Below, piece by piece: positions 24,440 to 35,523 of a stretch of 64,000 bases of DNA (the first letter of the stretch is position 1; the number at the start of each line of letters is the position of its first letter). Location: positions 7,217,666-7,281,665 of the forward strand of contig NC_058164.1 of NCBI RefSeq assembly GCF_020080835.1. Reading direction: 5' to 3'. This stretch comes from Cotesia glomerata. Lineage: Eukaryota > Arthropoda > Insecta > Hymenoptera > Braconidae. The notes below the pieces were generated by a model. It saw only the letters and a program-made list of their open reading frames with translations. It was not told where the DNA came from and ran no database searches. Both the position numbers and the translations under genes were made by a program.

Positions 24440-24690
24440 AAGAGAACCAGTTAATTATATATTAATGCCTGCGAATGGCGTGTGATGCTTTACAAGACTC
24501 AGAACGTCATCGTCATCGTCGTCGTCGGTACTGCAATGCCCAGGGGAAGTTACCTACTACCTCTTTAAGTTTTACCTCAGCCTCTCCCTGATGGCCAAAG
24601 TATTTTACATTTTTCGAGCGTTAAATTGAGCCGTCGTTGTTTAACCCAAGCACGCAGGAATCTCACTCGAGTCGAGAGCAAAAATAATAA
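24440..24690. promoter_or_regulatory. GC-richer island upstream of Van Gogh
   Basis: About 250 bases (CGTCATCGTCGTCGTCGG, CCTCAGCCTCTCCCTG and others) stand out from the AT-rich background. No convincing open frame or splice structure was found. It could be a regulatory element or an untranslated exon. This is inference from composition alone. Confidence 0.25.
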
Positions 24691-25319
24691 TAAAAAAACT
24701 ATAAATTGTTATTTAATTGGGGCGATTTAAATTTACGGTATTTAAAATTTAAATTTTTTCAAATTAATTTCACCTTTTTTCGACAGATCGATTATTAATA
24801 AAAGGTACTTTAATGTTAAGTGAATTTTTTAAATAATTTTCTTAAATTTTTTACTTTCTGGTATTTAAGTTTAATTTTATAATTATCAAAAATTACAATA
24901 GATTTTATGGAAGACAATTTTTACAATAATTTTTTTACTTCACATTTTAGACTATTATATTTGTAATTTTTTTCAAAGATCCTTTTTTGATATACTGTTT
25001 TGCAAATGGAAATTTTTATCAATCTGTCGCCACCTAACAGCCGTCGCGTAACTACTTACTCGACCCGTCTATGAAAATAAAGGGAAACTACGCTGATTTT
25101 TTTCTTTTTATTTTTTTTAAATAATTACAAAAATTGTATGTTAATAAAAATTACCGATGTTCGAAACTTTTATATTAAAAAATGCACATAAAAAAAAAAA
25201 TTTTATGACACCTTTTATGAAAATTTTTATTTTATAAAGTAATCTTCCTTAAATTCAATCACTAGTTTGATTTGAAAATTTATTCAATGATAAAAAACTT
25301 TTCACAACACACCTGAAAT

Positions 25320-25620
25320 TTTCTTAGCGGTTTTAAAAAAGAGCCGTGTCCTACCGAGAGCGACTTGAAGGGTTAAAGAAAGTATTGCGTGCCGTGACTC
25401 GGATAGCCCAATTACTAACTATGGGTTGTTACCCCCTGGCGTGTCATTTCCCAAAGAATATTATCTCCATTGCGTGAGCTTGACTCCAATAAGTCGAGAG
25501 TATCGCGCGCGTTCACGGGCTGGCGCGGCCGATTGTTTTAAATTAGTGGCATCATCATCAGAAAATCGGATCATTTGTCTATATAACTGCTCAGTCGATG
25601 CAACATAATGTCGATATTGA
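25320..25620. promoter_or_regulatory. Second GC-richer island upstream of Van Gogh
   Basis: About 300 bases with many CpGs (GCGCGCGTTCACGGGCTGG and neighbours), ending in a TATA-like CTATATAAC near 25579 and a TCAGTC initiator-like motif. Their spacing (about 15 bases) is too short for a standard pair. A 60-codon open frame inside it shows no known domain. It may be an enhancer or a distal promoter or untranslated exon of Van Gogh. Confidence 0.3.
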
Positions 25621-25833
25621 TCTTTTCATGCCTCTGAATTTAACAAATATTTTTATCCTCTGAATTTTATTTTTTTTTTGCTCTTTTATTTATAACATTT
25701 CATTTTATATTCACTTTTTCACTCGACATGAATCGCGTGCACATTCAAGTCTATTTTTTTTTATTTTTCTCCATAAAACCTACGTGAATGATTATTGAAT
25801 GCTTTGAGGGTAAAGCATACATATACATACATA

Positions 25834-25837
<4 letters not shown>

Positions 25838-25910
<73 letters not shown>
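25838..25910. repeat. (GT)n microsatellite
   Basis: About 70 bases of GT repeats with a single ATG interruption, preceded by short CATA repeats. Confidence 0.95.
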
Positions 25911-25913
<3 letters not shown>

Positions 25914-25919
25914 ATTCCC

Positions 25920-26110
25920 CGGCTAAAAGATTATATATAATTATATATAAAAATGGCCCTATATAATTATATAGAATTAGATATAATTATATACAATTAG
26001 ATATAATTATATAGAATTAGATATAATTATATACAATTAGATATAATTATATACAATTAGATATAATTATACAGAATTAGATATAATTATATAGAATTAT
26101 ATATAATTAT
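25920..26110. repeat. AT-rich tandem array, about 20-bp unit
   Basis: Repeated units of the form ATTAGATATAATTATATA with C/G variants (acaatt, agaatt). Related ATATAATTATAT-rich tandem sequence continues at 27705-28030, on the far side of the retrocopy and a MITE. Confidence 0.85.
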
Positions 26111-26120
26111 TTCTATAAAA

Positions 26121-26188
26121 ATAAAAAAAAACTCGGCGTGCGCAGAGATCGAACCGGGGACCTGACGCTTGAAAGACTGACGTGCTAC
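26121..26188 (-). pseudogene. tRNA-like sequence, B-box half, split by a retrocopy
   Basis: On the minus strand this stretch reads CACGTCAGTCTTTCAAGCG, then a B-box-like GGTTCGATCTC. The matching A-box half (TAGGTAAACAGGTAGC) lies beyond the insertion, at 26880-26905. Joined, they resemble a tRNA body of elongator-Met type, but with an altered anticodon region. It is either a tRNA-derived SINE head or a tRNA relic. A functional tRNA is excluded by the insertion. Confidence 0.6.
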
Positions 26189-26296
26189 TTTTTTTTTTTT
26201 TTTTTTAAAGAAGTTTTATTTGCTTTGAAAAATTACATTTTTGTTACATTAATTGGCTGCAAATATTAACTTAAAAAATAGCCATAGATAATTTCT

Positions 26297-26327
<31 letters not shown>

Positions 26328-26870
26328 CAAAAAAAAAAACTTGATTTTAACAATAAGTCTCCTCGATTGGAGCAGCTGATGTTAACAATTATTATTGGAT
26401 ATTTATGTATGTTTATTTTAGAATCTTAGAACTAGTTTACTTAGTTATGATAACGATCTAATTTTAATTGCTAAATATGCAACATCAACAGTTGTGGAAA
26501 AATATTTCTTTTTTAAAACCACTTGTTTCTAATTTAATAAGTGTTAAAACTAACTTAAAACTAGGAGATATGTACATTATCTACAAGAGAAAATTAACAT
26601 TATCACGATTTTTTTTGTAACCGTCTTTTCAATTTTTTGCGATGTCTGGACTCTTCGGTTAACCACCAATACTTCTCATCCAGTCGATGATCATCAAGAT
26701 GGTCTCTTGCAGGGAGAGATTTGGAGTAAGTAAAGTCGAACCAGTTGGTTTTAGCTTCCTCAGGAGTGAGGGTTATTCTTTTGTTCGCTTTATGACGCCT
26801 CCAATGGTAGATAATTGGTACATTATCTTCATCTTGAATAAGTCCTTTATGATCGAGTGGTAAAAATGCT
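26189..26870 (-). pseudogene. Poly(A)-tailed retrocopy with an open 88-codon frame (source gene not recognised)
   Basis: The insert carries every mark of mRNA retroposition on the minus strand: an 18-base poly(A) (T-run 26189-26206), AATAAA about 8 bases before it (26215-26220), and a 15-bp target duplication, AGACTGACGTGCTAC at 26174-26188 against AGACTGACACGCTAC at 26871-26885 (two mismatches). From 26869 down to the stop at 26603-26605 one frame is open for 88 codons with no ATG near its start, so it is 5'-truncated. It includes VPIIYHWRRHKANKRITLTP, WFDFTYSKSLPARDHLDDH and YWWLTEESRHRKKLKRRLQK. The basic Lys/Arg-rich end could be the tail of a small cytoplasmic, mitochondrial or ribosomal protein, but I do not recognise it. 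A second A-run (T-run 26298-26322) lies in its 3' UTR. Confidence 0.75.
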
Positions 26871-26912
26871 AGACTGACACGCTACCTGTTTACCTACGAG
26901 ACTTACTTGAAG
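26871..26912 (-). pseudogene. tRNA-like sequence, A-box half
   Basis: This is the other side of the retrocopy insertion. On the minus strand it reads TAGGTAAACAGGTAGC, a good A-box match, followed by the target duplication. See the B-box half at 26121-26188. Confidence 0.55.
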
Positions 26913-27123
26913 TGCAGAGTTTGAAATAACTACAAGTAATGCAAATCGTATACATAATCAATTTTTATTTAACTTAATTAATACAATTCCTATTATTTCA
27001 TCCACTAAAAATACTATAGATTAATAGATTATTAATCATTAAAGTAGCAGACTCTGAGATAAAAAAAATTATATACAATTGTATATGATTCATATATAAT
27101 TATATATGATTTCCGTATAGTTG

Positions 27124-27698
27124 CACTGATAGAAGGATTTGTTTATAATTAATTTGTATATAGTTACTAAATTATTTATTAAATACGATTTATTAAATGT
27201 TAATAAATATTTGTTAACAGTTAACAAATATCTATTTAAATCCAAAAGCAAAAATAGCAATTTTCTCTTGATATTTTTTATAACTCAATAGCTGGAATAC
27301 AGGATAATAATTCAAATCACTAAATAAATTAACATTTTTAATATTTTAAAATATAGAAGATAATTATGAACTGTAATAGAGTTCGGTATGTTACAATAAA
27401 CGTTATTATAATGTAATATGATTAATGCAAATAATTTATAAAGATGATTTTTGTTAAAAAGCAACCTTCATATCATATGACATTGCAAGTGAAACAAATT
27501 CACTCAATAAAATATTTATTAACTTTTAATAAATATTTGTTAACTATTAATAAATACTTATTAACTATTAATAAATGTACTTTCCTTCCAAATAAATATT
27601 TATTGAATGTTAAAAAATATTTATTAAAATTTAATAAATTAAATAATTGTCTTCAAACAAATTAAATATCTAATAGTTAATAAATCCTTTTATCAGTT
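27124..27698. mobile_element. CACTGATAGAAGGATTT MITE, copy 1
   Basis: The left end is CACTGATAGAAGGATTTG, and the right end is its degraded complement (AAATCCTTTTATCAGTT). The interior is made of repeated AATAAATATTTGTTAA-like units. Three further copies lie at 51908-53123, 54771-55465 and 57519-57797. The open frame here (73 codons of Asn, Lys, Tyr and Leu) is a by-product of these units. Confidence 0.7.
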
Positions 27699-27704
27699 TA
27701 CATA

Positions 27705-28030
27705 TCATTATATATAATTATATGGAATTATATATGATTATATATAATTATTGAAAAAATGTTACATCTAATTATATATAATCATATGCAATTATATATA
27801 ATTATATGTAATTGTATATGATTATATATAATTATTAAAAATGCTGCATCTAATTATATATTATTATATATAATCATATATAATTATATGCAATTATATA
27901 TAATTATATGTAATTGTATATGATTATATATAATTATTAAAAAATCCTGCATCCAATTTTATATTATTATATATAATTATATATAATCTTATATAATTAT
28001 ATGTAAGTAATATATAATAACATATAAGTA
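27705..28030. repeat. TATATAATTATAT tandem array, about 100-bp higher-order unit
   Basis: Blocks of ATATAATTATATGTAATTG are punctuated every 80-100 bases by AATTATTAAAAAATG-type joints (near 27750, 27835 and 27940). They end at a CCCGGG near 28046. The composition matches the array at 25920-26110. Confidence 0.75.
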
Positions 28031-29300
28031 TATATAAATTTTTTTACCCGGGTTATTTTTTATTAAAACTAAAAATTATTTCGTAGGCGTGTATACATTA
28101 ATAAATAACCATTTATCATATTATTCTATTTAGCTAATTCTATAAAAGTATTGATGTATATTTATTTTTCCTGTGACCTTTTTTTGATTATTAATTAAAT
28201 CTAGACTAAGCTATAATTATTTTTAATAATATGCATATAAATAAGATAATCAAATGTTTATTGTATGTAATTAATATTCAATAAATTTACCGAATCAATG
28301 CGTTACGTAAATAATAATTAATTTTATGAATGTAAATGTATTGCGAATTACCCGCTGTTAAATATGGATAGAATAAGAAATAGTTTGTATTTTTTATCTC
28401 TTAATTAAACCAGAGAATATAAATTTTAATTATACCAATTAAATGCTAAAAATATTTTATTTTATCGTTATAGATATATGTATAAATATATAAATATATG
28501 TTTATTTAGTGTTCATCTTTATTTATTCATGCACAGAAGCAGATGTTAATTTTCAATCAAAGAGTTATGAGATAATTTTATCACGCTTGTACATTCATGT
28601 TCACGTCGATATAATAATTTTTCTTTTTCATATAAGTATATAAACATATACACTCATAACCATACATCAGACTACATATATGTTTATAATTACTGAATGA
28701 TCATCAGAGAAGTTGGAGAGATAGGGTATGACGGAAATTTTACGGCATTCTTTGTTACTTTGAGTAACGAGGAAAAAATTATAAATTGTTGATTGTTGAA
28801 TAAAAGTTATTGAGATAACTATATTTTTACTCTTTTCTTTTCATACAATACCATTAGATTGAATGTGTTGAAAATATTCAGACTGGTTTTATGGTTATGA
28901 TGAAAACAAAGGTTCATGAAATAATGCTTTTTAATTTAAAGTACATATTCAAAATTTAAACGATTATTTCATTTATTATAAAATTTCAGTCCAAAATACC
29001 CAAAGAATTCAAATATCTTACCAGAATATGATTATATCATACATAATGAATATCTTTATGAACTCGAATCATTGTTAAAAAAAAATTTTCCATTCTATGA
29101 AAATACATTATATTTCAATGAAGCAAATTTTTATGGCCATATAAAATTTGGTGAAAAAGTTTATCAGTTGTTCAATATCTGATCAATATGAAAAGTTAAT
29201 TTAAAAAACTCTCACTTTCAAAAAGCAAAACGAATATTTAATCGACATACCAAATTGATATTACTTTTCTACATAGAGCAATGCTTAAAAAAAAATAAAC
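28031..29300. other. Intergenic, upstream of Van Gogh
   Basis: AT-rich sequence with no gene, RNA or clear repeat that I can support. It ends at the second assembly gap. Confidence 0.4.
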
Positions 29301-29400
29301 NNNNNNNNNNNNNNNNNNNNNNNNNNNNNNNNNNNNNNNNNNNNNNNNNNNNNNNNNNNNNNNNNNNNNNNNNNNNNNNNNNNNNNNNNNNNNNNNNNNN
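29301..29400. other. Assembly gap (100 N)
   Basis: Exactly 100 N, 112 bases upstream of the Van Gogh start codon. The true distance to upstream regulatory sequence is therefore unknown. Confidence 0.99.
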
Positions 29401-29512
29401 TTATAAATAACAACAATAACAACGACAACAATAATAAGTGAGAAAGAGAGAACGAGATAATTGGGGGAATGATTATATGGGGTAGTAAAAGGGCGATAGC
29501 CTTCTCTGTGGT

Positions 29513-32030
29513 ATGGAGACAGAGAGTATAAAGTCTGGGGCTAGTGAGCATAGCCATAGCCACCATAGTCGGAGCTCCTCGAAACACCATCGGTCACACG
29601 CGAATAAATCACCTCATCATCGACAACATTCCCACAGAAGCTCTAGGTAATTTTTTCAATCATATTGCTAATCATAAATCCTAATCATAGAGACTATACC
29701 ATTGAAATTCACCGGAAAGTTTGTTATTAATTTAAATGTGATGGTTGATTTTAATGATAGGAATAATAGAAGTCAGAGAAAAGAGCGATCCAACCTGGAT
29801 GTCTGCGAGATGGCACCCTTTCAGACGACAGTCAATGTCAGAGGGAATAGTGTCGAGAATGTCGGTCAAGAAGTGATAGAAGTACAAATCCTTCCTCAAG
29901 ATGAAAATTGGGGTGAAAATACGACAGCTATCACGGGGAATACCTCCGACCGTTCTGAATCAACAGAAGATGTTAGCAATTGGCCTAGTGAAACAGACGG
30001 AGCCTTTAATTTTACGTGTAATCGATATCTCGGACCGGTGATTGCTATGACTCTGGGCATTGGTGCCTTTTTGAGTCCGATAGCAATGGTCGTGCTGCCT
30101 AAATTAGGTTTTTTCCCCGACTCCACAACGGTACTAACAATGCAACAGAGGCTTGAATTACTGTCATGCAACGCTGAGTGTAAAGGCCAATTACTAGGCT
30201 TAGCTTTTAAATTAATTTTCCTGGCTATCGGAAGCTGGGCTGTATTCTTACGACCACAAAACGCCACTATGCCTCGGGTATTTCTCTTCAGGGCTGGAGT
30301 ATTAGTTTTGACACTACTTTGTATCTGTACTTACTGGTTGTTCTATGTTGTTCAGGTGAGCATTGATTTATTTTTTTTTTTTCTGGGGATGAGAAATAAG
30401 TCGATAAAATTGCTATTACATAATAGAAAAATTTGACATTGTAAATTTATAATTTTCATAAAAAATTTAATCATATTGTACCAGTGAAAACTTATTAAAA
30501 GATTTGTTAAGAAACTATTAAAGACTACTTCAGAATTTAATTTGACAAGATTAACCTAATAGGAATTTTTTTGTTAACTAAAGCATGTAGTCACCTCTCG
30601 GATACTCTACTATCGTAACTGAACGATTTTAGTCAGATCATGCTGTGAGAAATTTTCATGAATTATTTTTGATGTTCTAAAAATTAAATAATATTTGGAA
30701 TACCTATTCATTAAAATGATTATAAGTTCAACAATAGTTAAAAATAAATTTTAAGGTCATAAAAAATGGAGTTAATAACAATTTTTGGACTTTCTTATGA
30801 AAGCAGTCAACTACTGGAACATTTACCCTATGCTTTAATTTTAAATATTTTTTTTTGTTGAAAGTATTTGTATAATTAAGTAAAATGATTAAAGTTTAAT
30901 GTCATTTTATCTTGAAAAATATAATTTATTCTCACATTAATTTATAACATTCTCATTCCCTCATTTCTTCAATTAATAATAATAATTTAATGCCCGAAAA
31001 TTGTAATAATTAATTTGATTATTTTCAGGTTACAGAAAGTGCCAAGACAGCTGCTAATGGAGAAAAAACAGAGTACAAAAGTCTAGTTAATTATGCAGGA
31101 ACTTTTGCAGATACTCTTTTATTTATTCATTATATAGCAGTTCTTTTGATTGAAATTCGTCATCTTCAACCAACCTACTACTTGAAAGTTGTAAGATCAC
31201 CAGATGGTGAATCGCGTTCTTACGCCATCGGGCAATTATCAATTCAACGTGCTGCTGTCTGGGTGCTTGAGAGATATTATTCCGAGTTTCCTATTTATAA
31301 CCCTTACTTGGATCGATTACCAGTATCAAAATCAGGACGAAAGCCATCGAGTTTTAAATTTTACGACGTTGATGGTGGAGTTAATATGACGCCAGGACAG
31401 CAGCAACGTGGAGGTGGTGGCGACAGGGCAATGCTGGCCGCTCAAGCTCGGAGAAGAGACTCAAGTCACAACGAGAGATTCTACGAGGAACACGACTATG
31501 ACAGGCGGGTGAGAAAACGTCGTGCGAGATTAATCACCGCTGCCGAAGAAGCTTTTGCACACATAAAAAGACTGCACTCGGAATCTGAGCTGGCACCAAA
31601 CCCCGGTCCGATGGATCCCATGGAGGCTGCACAAGCCGTTTTTCCCTCGATGGCCCGCGCGCTGCAGAAATACCTGAGGGTCACCAGACAGCAGCCGAGA
31701 CATTCAGTGGAGTCGATTCTGGGACGGCTAGCGCGCTGCTTAGCGCAGGATGCCGCGCCGAAAGCTTTCCTGGAGCCTTTCTTCTCTGCGAGTCCCGTAC
31801 TGTCGAATGAAAAAGAACGTCAGAGAAGTTCACACAATTGGGCATTAGTTTGCGAGGGAGAATTACCATCAAGACCACTTGCTTCTGGCTGTGAATTTCA
31901 ATTGCGGCAAGGTGAAGTTGCTCTGCTCTGTACGGCATACAGATTGCCGCATTTTACACTCACCGAACAACTAGCACATCCAAAATCAAACAAATTTTTA
32001 CTGAGACTCAACTCTGAGACGTCTGTTTAA
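29513..32030 (+). CDS. Vang: Van Gogh/Strabismus (Vangl) planar cell polarity membrane protein
   Basis: Exons 29513-29646, 29761-30355 and 31029-32030 join into 576 residues, the usual family length. Vang is a four-pass plasma-membrane protein of the core planar-polarity pathway, working with Prickle opposite Frizzled and Dishevelled. The start METESIKSGASEHSHSHH matches the His/Ser/Arg-rich Vang N-terminus and continues through RSSR|NNRSQRKERS. DENWGENTTAITG is the family's cytoplasmic motif. Four hydrophobic segments follow: LGPVIAMTLGIGAFLSPIAM, LLGLAFKLIFLAIGSWAVF, VLVLTLLCICTYWLFYVV and TLLFIHYIAVLLIEI. The cytoplasmic tail has SIQRAAVWVLERYYSEFPIYNP, RRVRKRRARLITAAEEAFAHIK and the terminal PDZ-binding motif SETSV. 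A longer ORF beginning at 29702 is intron read-through, not the start. A MITE sits 46 bp after the stop. Confidence 0.96.
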
Positions 32031-32076
32031 CGGCCGTCAGTTATTTTATTTTATTTTTATTATTACACTATTACTA

Positions 32077-32306
32077 GGGTAGAAGTACCGTTTGTGGCCA
32101 CTGTACTGTTTATGGCCATTTATTGTTCAAATAAATGATAGAAATGAATTTATATTAAGAAACCATTACAAACTCAATTTGTTTTAATATAAATTTTTTA
32201 AAACTCAACAAAAATATGGTTATAATATTATAATTTTTTATAAATTAATTTAAATGTTAACTGGTCAAAAATGGTGCTAAGGTGGCCAAAAACGGTACTT
32301 CTACCC
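32077..32306. mobile_element. 230-bp TA-flanked MITE in the Van Gogh 3' UTR region
   Basis: Terminal inverted repeats GGGTAGAAGTACCGTTTGTG (left) and the complement of GGGTAGAAGTACCGTTTTTG (right), with TA at 32075-32076 and 32307-32308. It encodes no protein. It starts 46 bases after the Vang stop codon, so it is very likely transcribed as part of the 3' UTR. Confidence 0.85.
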
Positions 32307-32308
32307 TA

Positions 32309-34600
32309 TTAAACTATCAATATCTCGTGTTCAGTCACGTTAAAAAATATTTAAATAATAATAAATTTTTAAATGGAGATTATGATATGAAAAACTTGGA
32401 AAAAAGAAAGACTACTGTCGAATACAGTCTCTAGATAGATAGATGATCAAAAGCGTATAAATGAAATGTTAAATTGATATGCATTGATGAATCTAAGTTA
32501 ACAGGAAACTAATCTATCACTAACATAAAGGCAACGTTATTATATTTTGTTTTATTTTATTTATTTTTTACAGATTAAAGTTTATTTTGTTTATTATTAT
32601 AACTTATGGGTTACATGTTTCTGAACTTTTTAACGTTGACTGACGTTATGCTAATGTATCGGAAAATTTGACAGCTTTACATGATATTAAAATTATAAGA
32701 TAAAACGTTAAAAAAACTTAAACGCTAACAAAACTTTGACAGCATTATAATATATATTTCGATCATCACTGTGAAATTAACGTCATGTCATAAGTTTGAT
32801 AATTATTGAAAATTAATCAAATTAATTAATCAATGGTCGTCGTTGATAGATTCATTTTCATGAGTAACGAAGATTCTTAATGCAAGATAAAATATCATTA
32901 TTATATGGTGTTATGCATCAGCCAAAAATACCGTACTTTGCCTTTTCTACGTACAATCAAAAGTAGCTTTAAATTTTGCTAAAAAAAATTAAAATAAAAT
33001 ATTCTAAAATTCGTAAAAAATTATGAAATTATGATAATAATAATTATTATTAATTTTGATTGTACGATAGACAATTTTGCTGCAAACACATGACATTCCC
33101 AACGGAATTTAGTACTTAGTATTTTATATGAAGAACAAAAATATGTTTTAATATGCATTTTATAAAGTACTACGCTTATTTATTACTTGCCAAAGTGTGG
33201 ACATTTGGATGAATTTTTTTATTATTAATAATATTTAATAGTATGTATTGATCAATTGTACTGAATTTATTATATTATCAGAGTAGTAGGCTTTGTCAAT
33301 ACATTTGGTTGAATAATCATAAACTTGCTATTGCTAACAGTACACAGTAAAATTATATTTGCGTTCAAATAGTACTTTTAAATTAATAACATATCAAACT
33401 AATTGTAAAAATTTTTTTTACTTTTATCATTAAAATTTTATCTGTTTTATTGTCAAAGACGGTGCATTATATTTTTATAATTTTTAATCTTCCATTTAGA
33501 CGATCTAGACTTATTTTTATAAAAAATTAAAGTCTTCGGTCGAATTTTCTTTTTTCATAATACTCATGTAGATTTTAATTAATTTTTGTTATTAAGTTTT
33601 ATTGATAAGAATTTTTATACTTTTGTATTTTATTTATGTGTGCGTGTGACGTGATTTTGTAATTTAATGTGACAAGCTCAATTATTTTATTTTTTTTACA
33701 AAAATTTAGGATCAAAAAAAGTTTTTATTTTAAAGTTCATTTATCATTCCAGTGAGTAAAATTTTATTTATAATTAGGAAAATCGACTTTTAAAATATTT
33801 TCAATTTGTGGAATTTATTGGATAAAATTCAATTAAATTATGATTGTAAATTGTAATTTATGTTTAACAATAATAATTATTAATTAAGAATTATTGTTAT
33901 ATTATTATATGAAAAAGAACGTTTATAATTTTTTTTTTAATTTTTAATTATTTTAAAATTGAAATGTAGATTATTAAATTAATCAGATACTATATAGGAG
34001 TAACTGTACCAAACGCACAATTATAATTAAAAATTAAACAAAACAGTAATTGAATCTGACTAGAGTTTTACTAAAAATTAATTTAATTTTTTCTGATCCT
34101 AAATTATTTTTAACTATGAGATTAATTCGCACAAATAGATATTAATAAATAATTTTTATATAATTTTAAGAGATTAATATCGATGGGAATCTCATGCTGC
34201 AATTTAATGTATGCTAAATAATATTTGTACAGTCACATTATTTGCAAAAAAAAATATACGATTCTGAAAACTGCAGACACAACAATTTTTTTGCTTTTGT
34301 AAACAAATAACATATATTAGGATACTATTACATTTTAAAGCCCCCACTTGTTTACAGATTTTTTATAATTCCTCGCATACATTTTTATTTAATATATTTT
34401 ACATATTTATTTATTTAAATTAAAAACAAAAAAAGTTGTCGGGTCTGTAATTTCCATTATCACAAAAATTTATATTATAAATACTAAAAAATAAAATGAA
34501 TAAAAAAAAAATAAATTTTTTGTAATGCAACACTACAAGTTTAAATCGTTTATTTCTTCCCGCTCCTTTCCAGTATTTGCTAGATTCGCTATCGTTGTTT
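32309..34600. other. Intergenic between Van Gogh and DGKE
   Basis: About 2.3 kb of plain AT-rich sequence. It presumably contains the rest of the Van Gogh 3' UTR. Short open frames have no recognisable content. No repeat identified. Confidence 0.45.
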
Positions 34601-35523
34601 TGGATAAACTGCAGACCGGAGTAAACAGTCACTTGTCAGTTCAGTTGTCAGTGCGATCAGCTGTTTTATGGTTAATATTTTTGTTATGGTCCAACACTAC
34701 AAACAATTGACCAAATGAACAAATATTTATTGATTATTAATATGATGTGATCAATATAGCGTTAATAAAAGTTTTATTCATGCAATCAATTAGAATTCAG
34801 GTTATATTTATTCATTTTTAATTTTTAAATTTTATAACAATCATATAAAAATTTAAAAGTGTTGAACAATCAATAATTACTTATAATTTAAATAAAAATT
34901 AATTTAGCAAATATTTAATAATTTTTTTAACAAATAAATTATGGCAAAAAAAAAATTGTCATGTAGAAATTTTAAAAAAGTAAAAAATGCAATTTTTTAA
35001 AAATAAATTTTTGGAAAAAATCTATTTGTTAAAAAAAATTCAAAAAATGGTTATGTGACTGCTAACTTTGATGTCAAAATTTTTTTCATTTTTTTTATAA
35101 ACGTACTAATTAAATTAAAATTCAATTTTCTGAAAATTTTATTAAATTGTTATATCGCTAATTGGAATAACTTACAAAATTTACGAAACTAAAATCTGTG
35201 AAGTTGATTATTAAATAAATTAATATCGATTTCAAATAATTTAATTACTGATTTTATATAAGAGTTAAAAATAAATGATTGAATTTGACAGTCAAATCGA
35301 GAGCTATTATTTCAACTTATCAATTATTTTATTATTTTACAGTTCATTTACTAACTTGGTAAATATTTGATTTAATTCAGACTCAATTTCAAAAAATAAC
35401 TTTCATACTGCCCCAATCAATGAAAAAGTTGAAAATTTTCATTCATATTAATTTTTAATACTCAATGAACTCAGTTATCAATGTTCAATATTAATTACAG
35501 GAGCTTTAAATAACAAAATCATT
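34601..35523 (+). promoter_or_regulatory. Candidate DGKE promoter and 5' region
   Basis: Three TCAGT initiator-type motifs in 17 bases (34636, 34641 and 34648), in a locally GC-richer patch, suggest a transcription start about 0.9 kb before the DGKE ATG. A 5' UTR intron would then be likely. This is inference from motif clustering only. Confidence 0.3.

Noticed and set aside
25426..25608. 60-codon frame in the GC-richer island
   Set aside because: No recognised motif, no splice partners, and composition alone explains the open frame.
27444..27665. 73-codon frame with repeated KYLLTINK units
   Set aside because: Product of the AATAAATATTTGTTAAC-type units inside a MITE.
25920..28030. CRISPR-like array
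   Set aside because: The repeats are AT-only tandem units without unique spacers, and the genome is eukaryotic.
29702..29760. Upstream extension MKFTGKFVINLNVMVDF before Van Gogh exon 2
   Set aside because: This is intron. A good acceptor at 29760 and the upstream exon starting METESIK reproduce the family's N-terminus.
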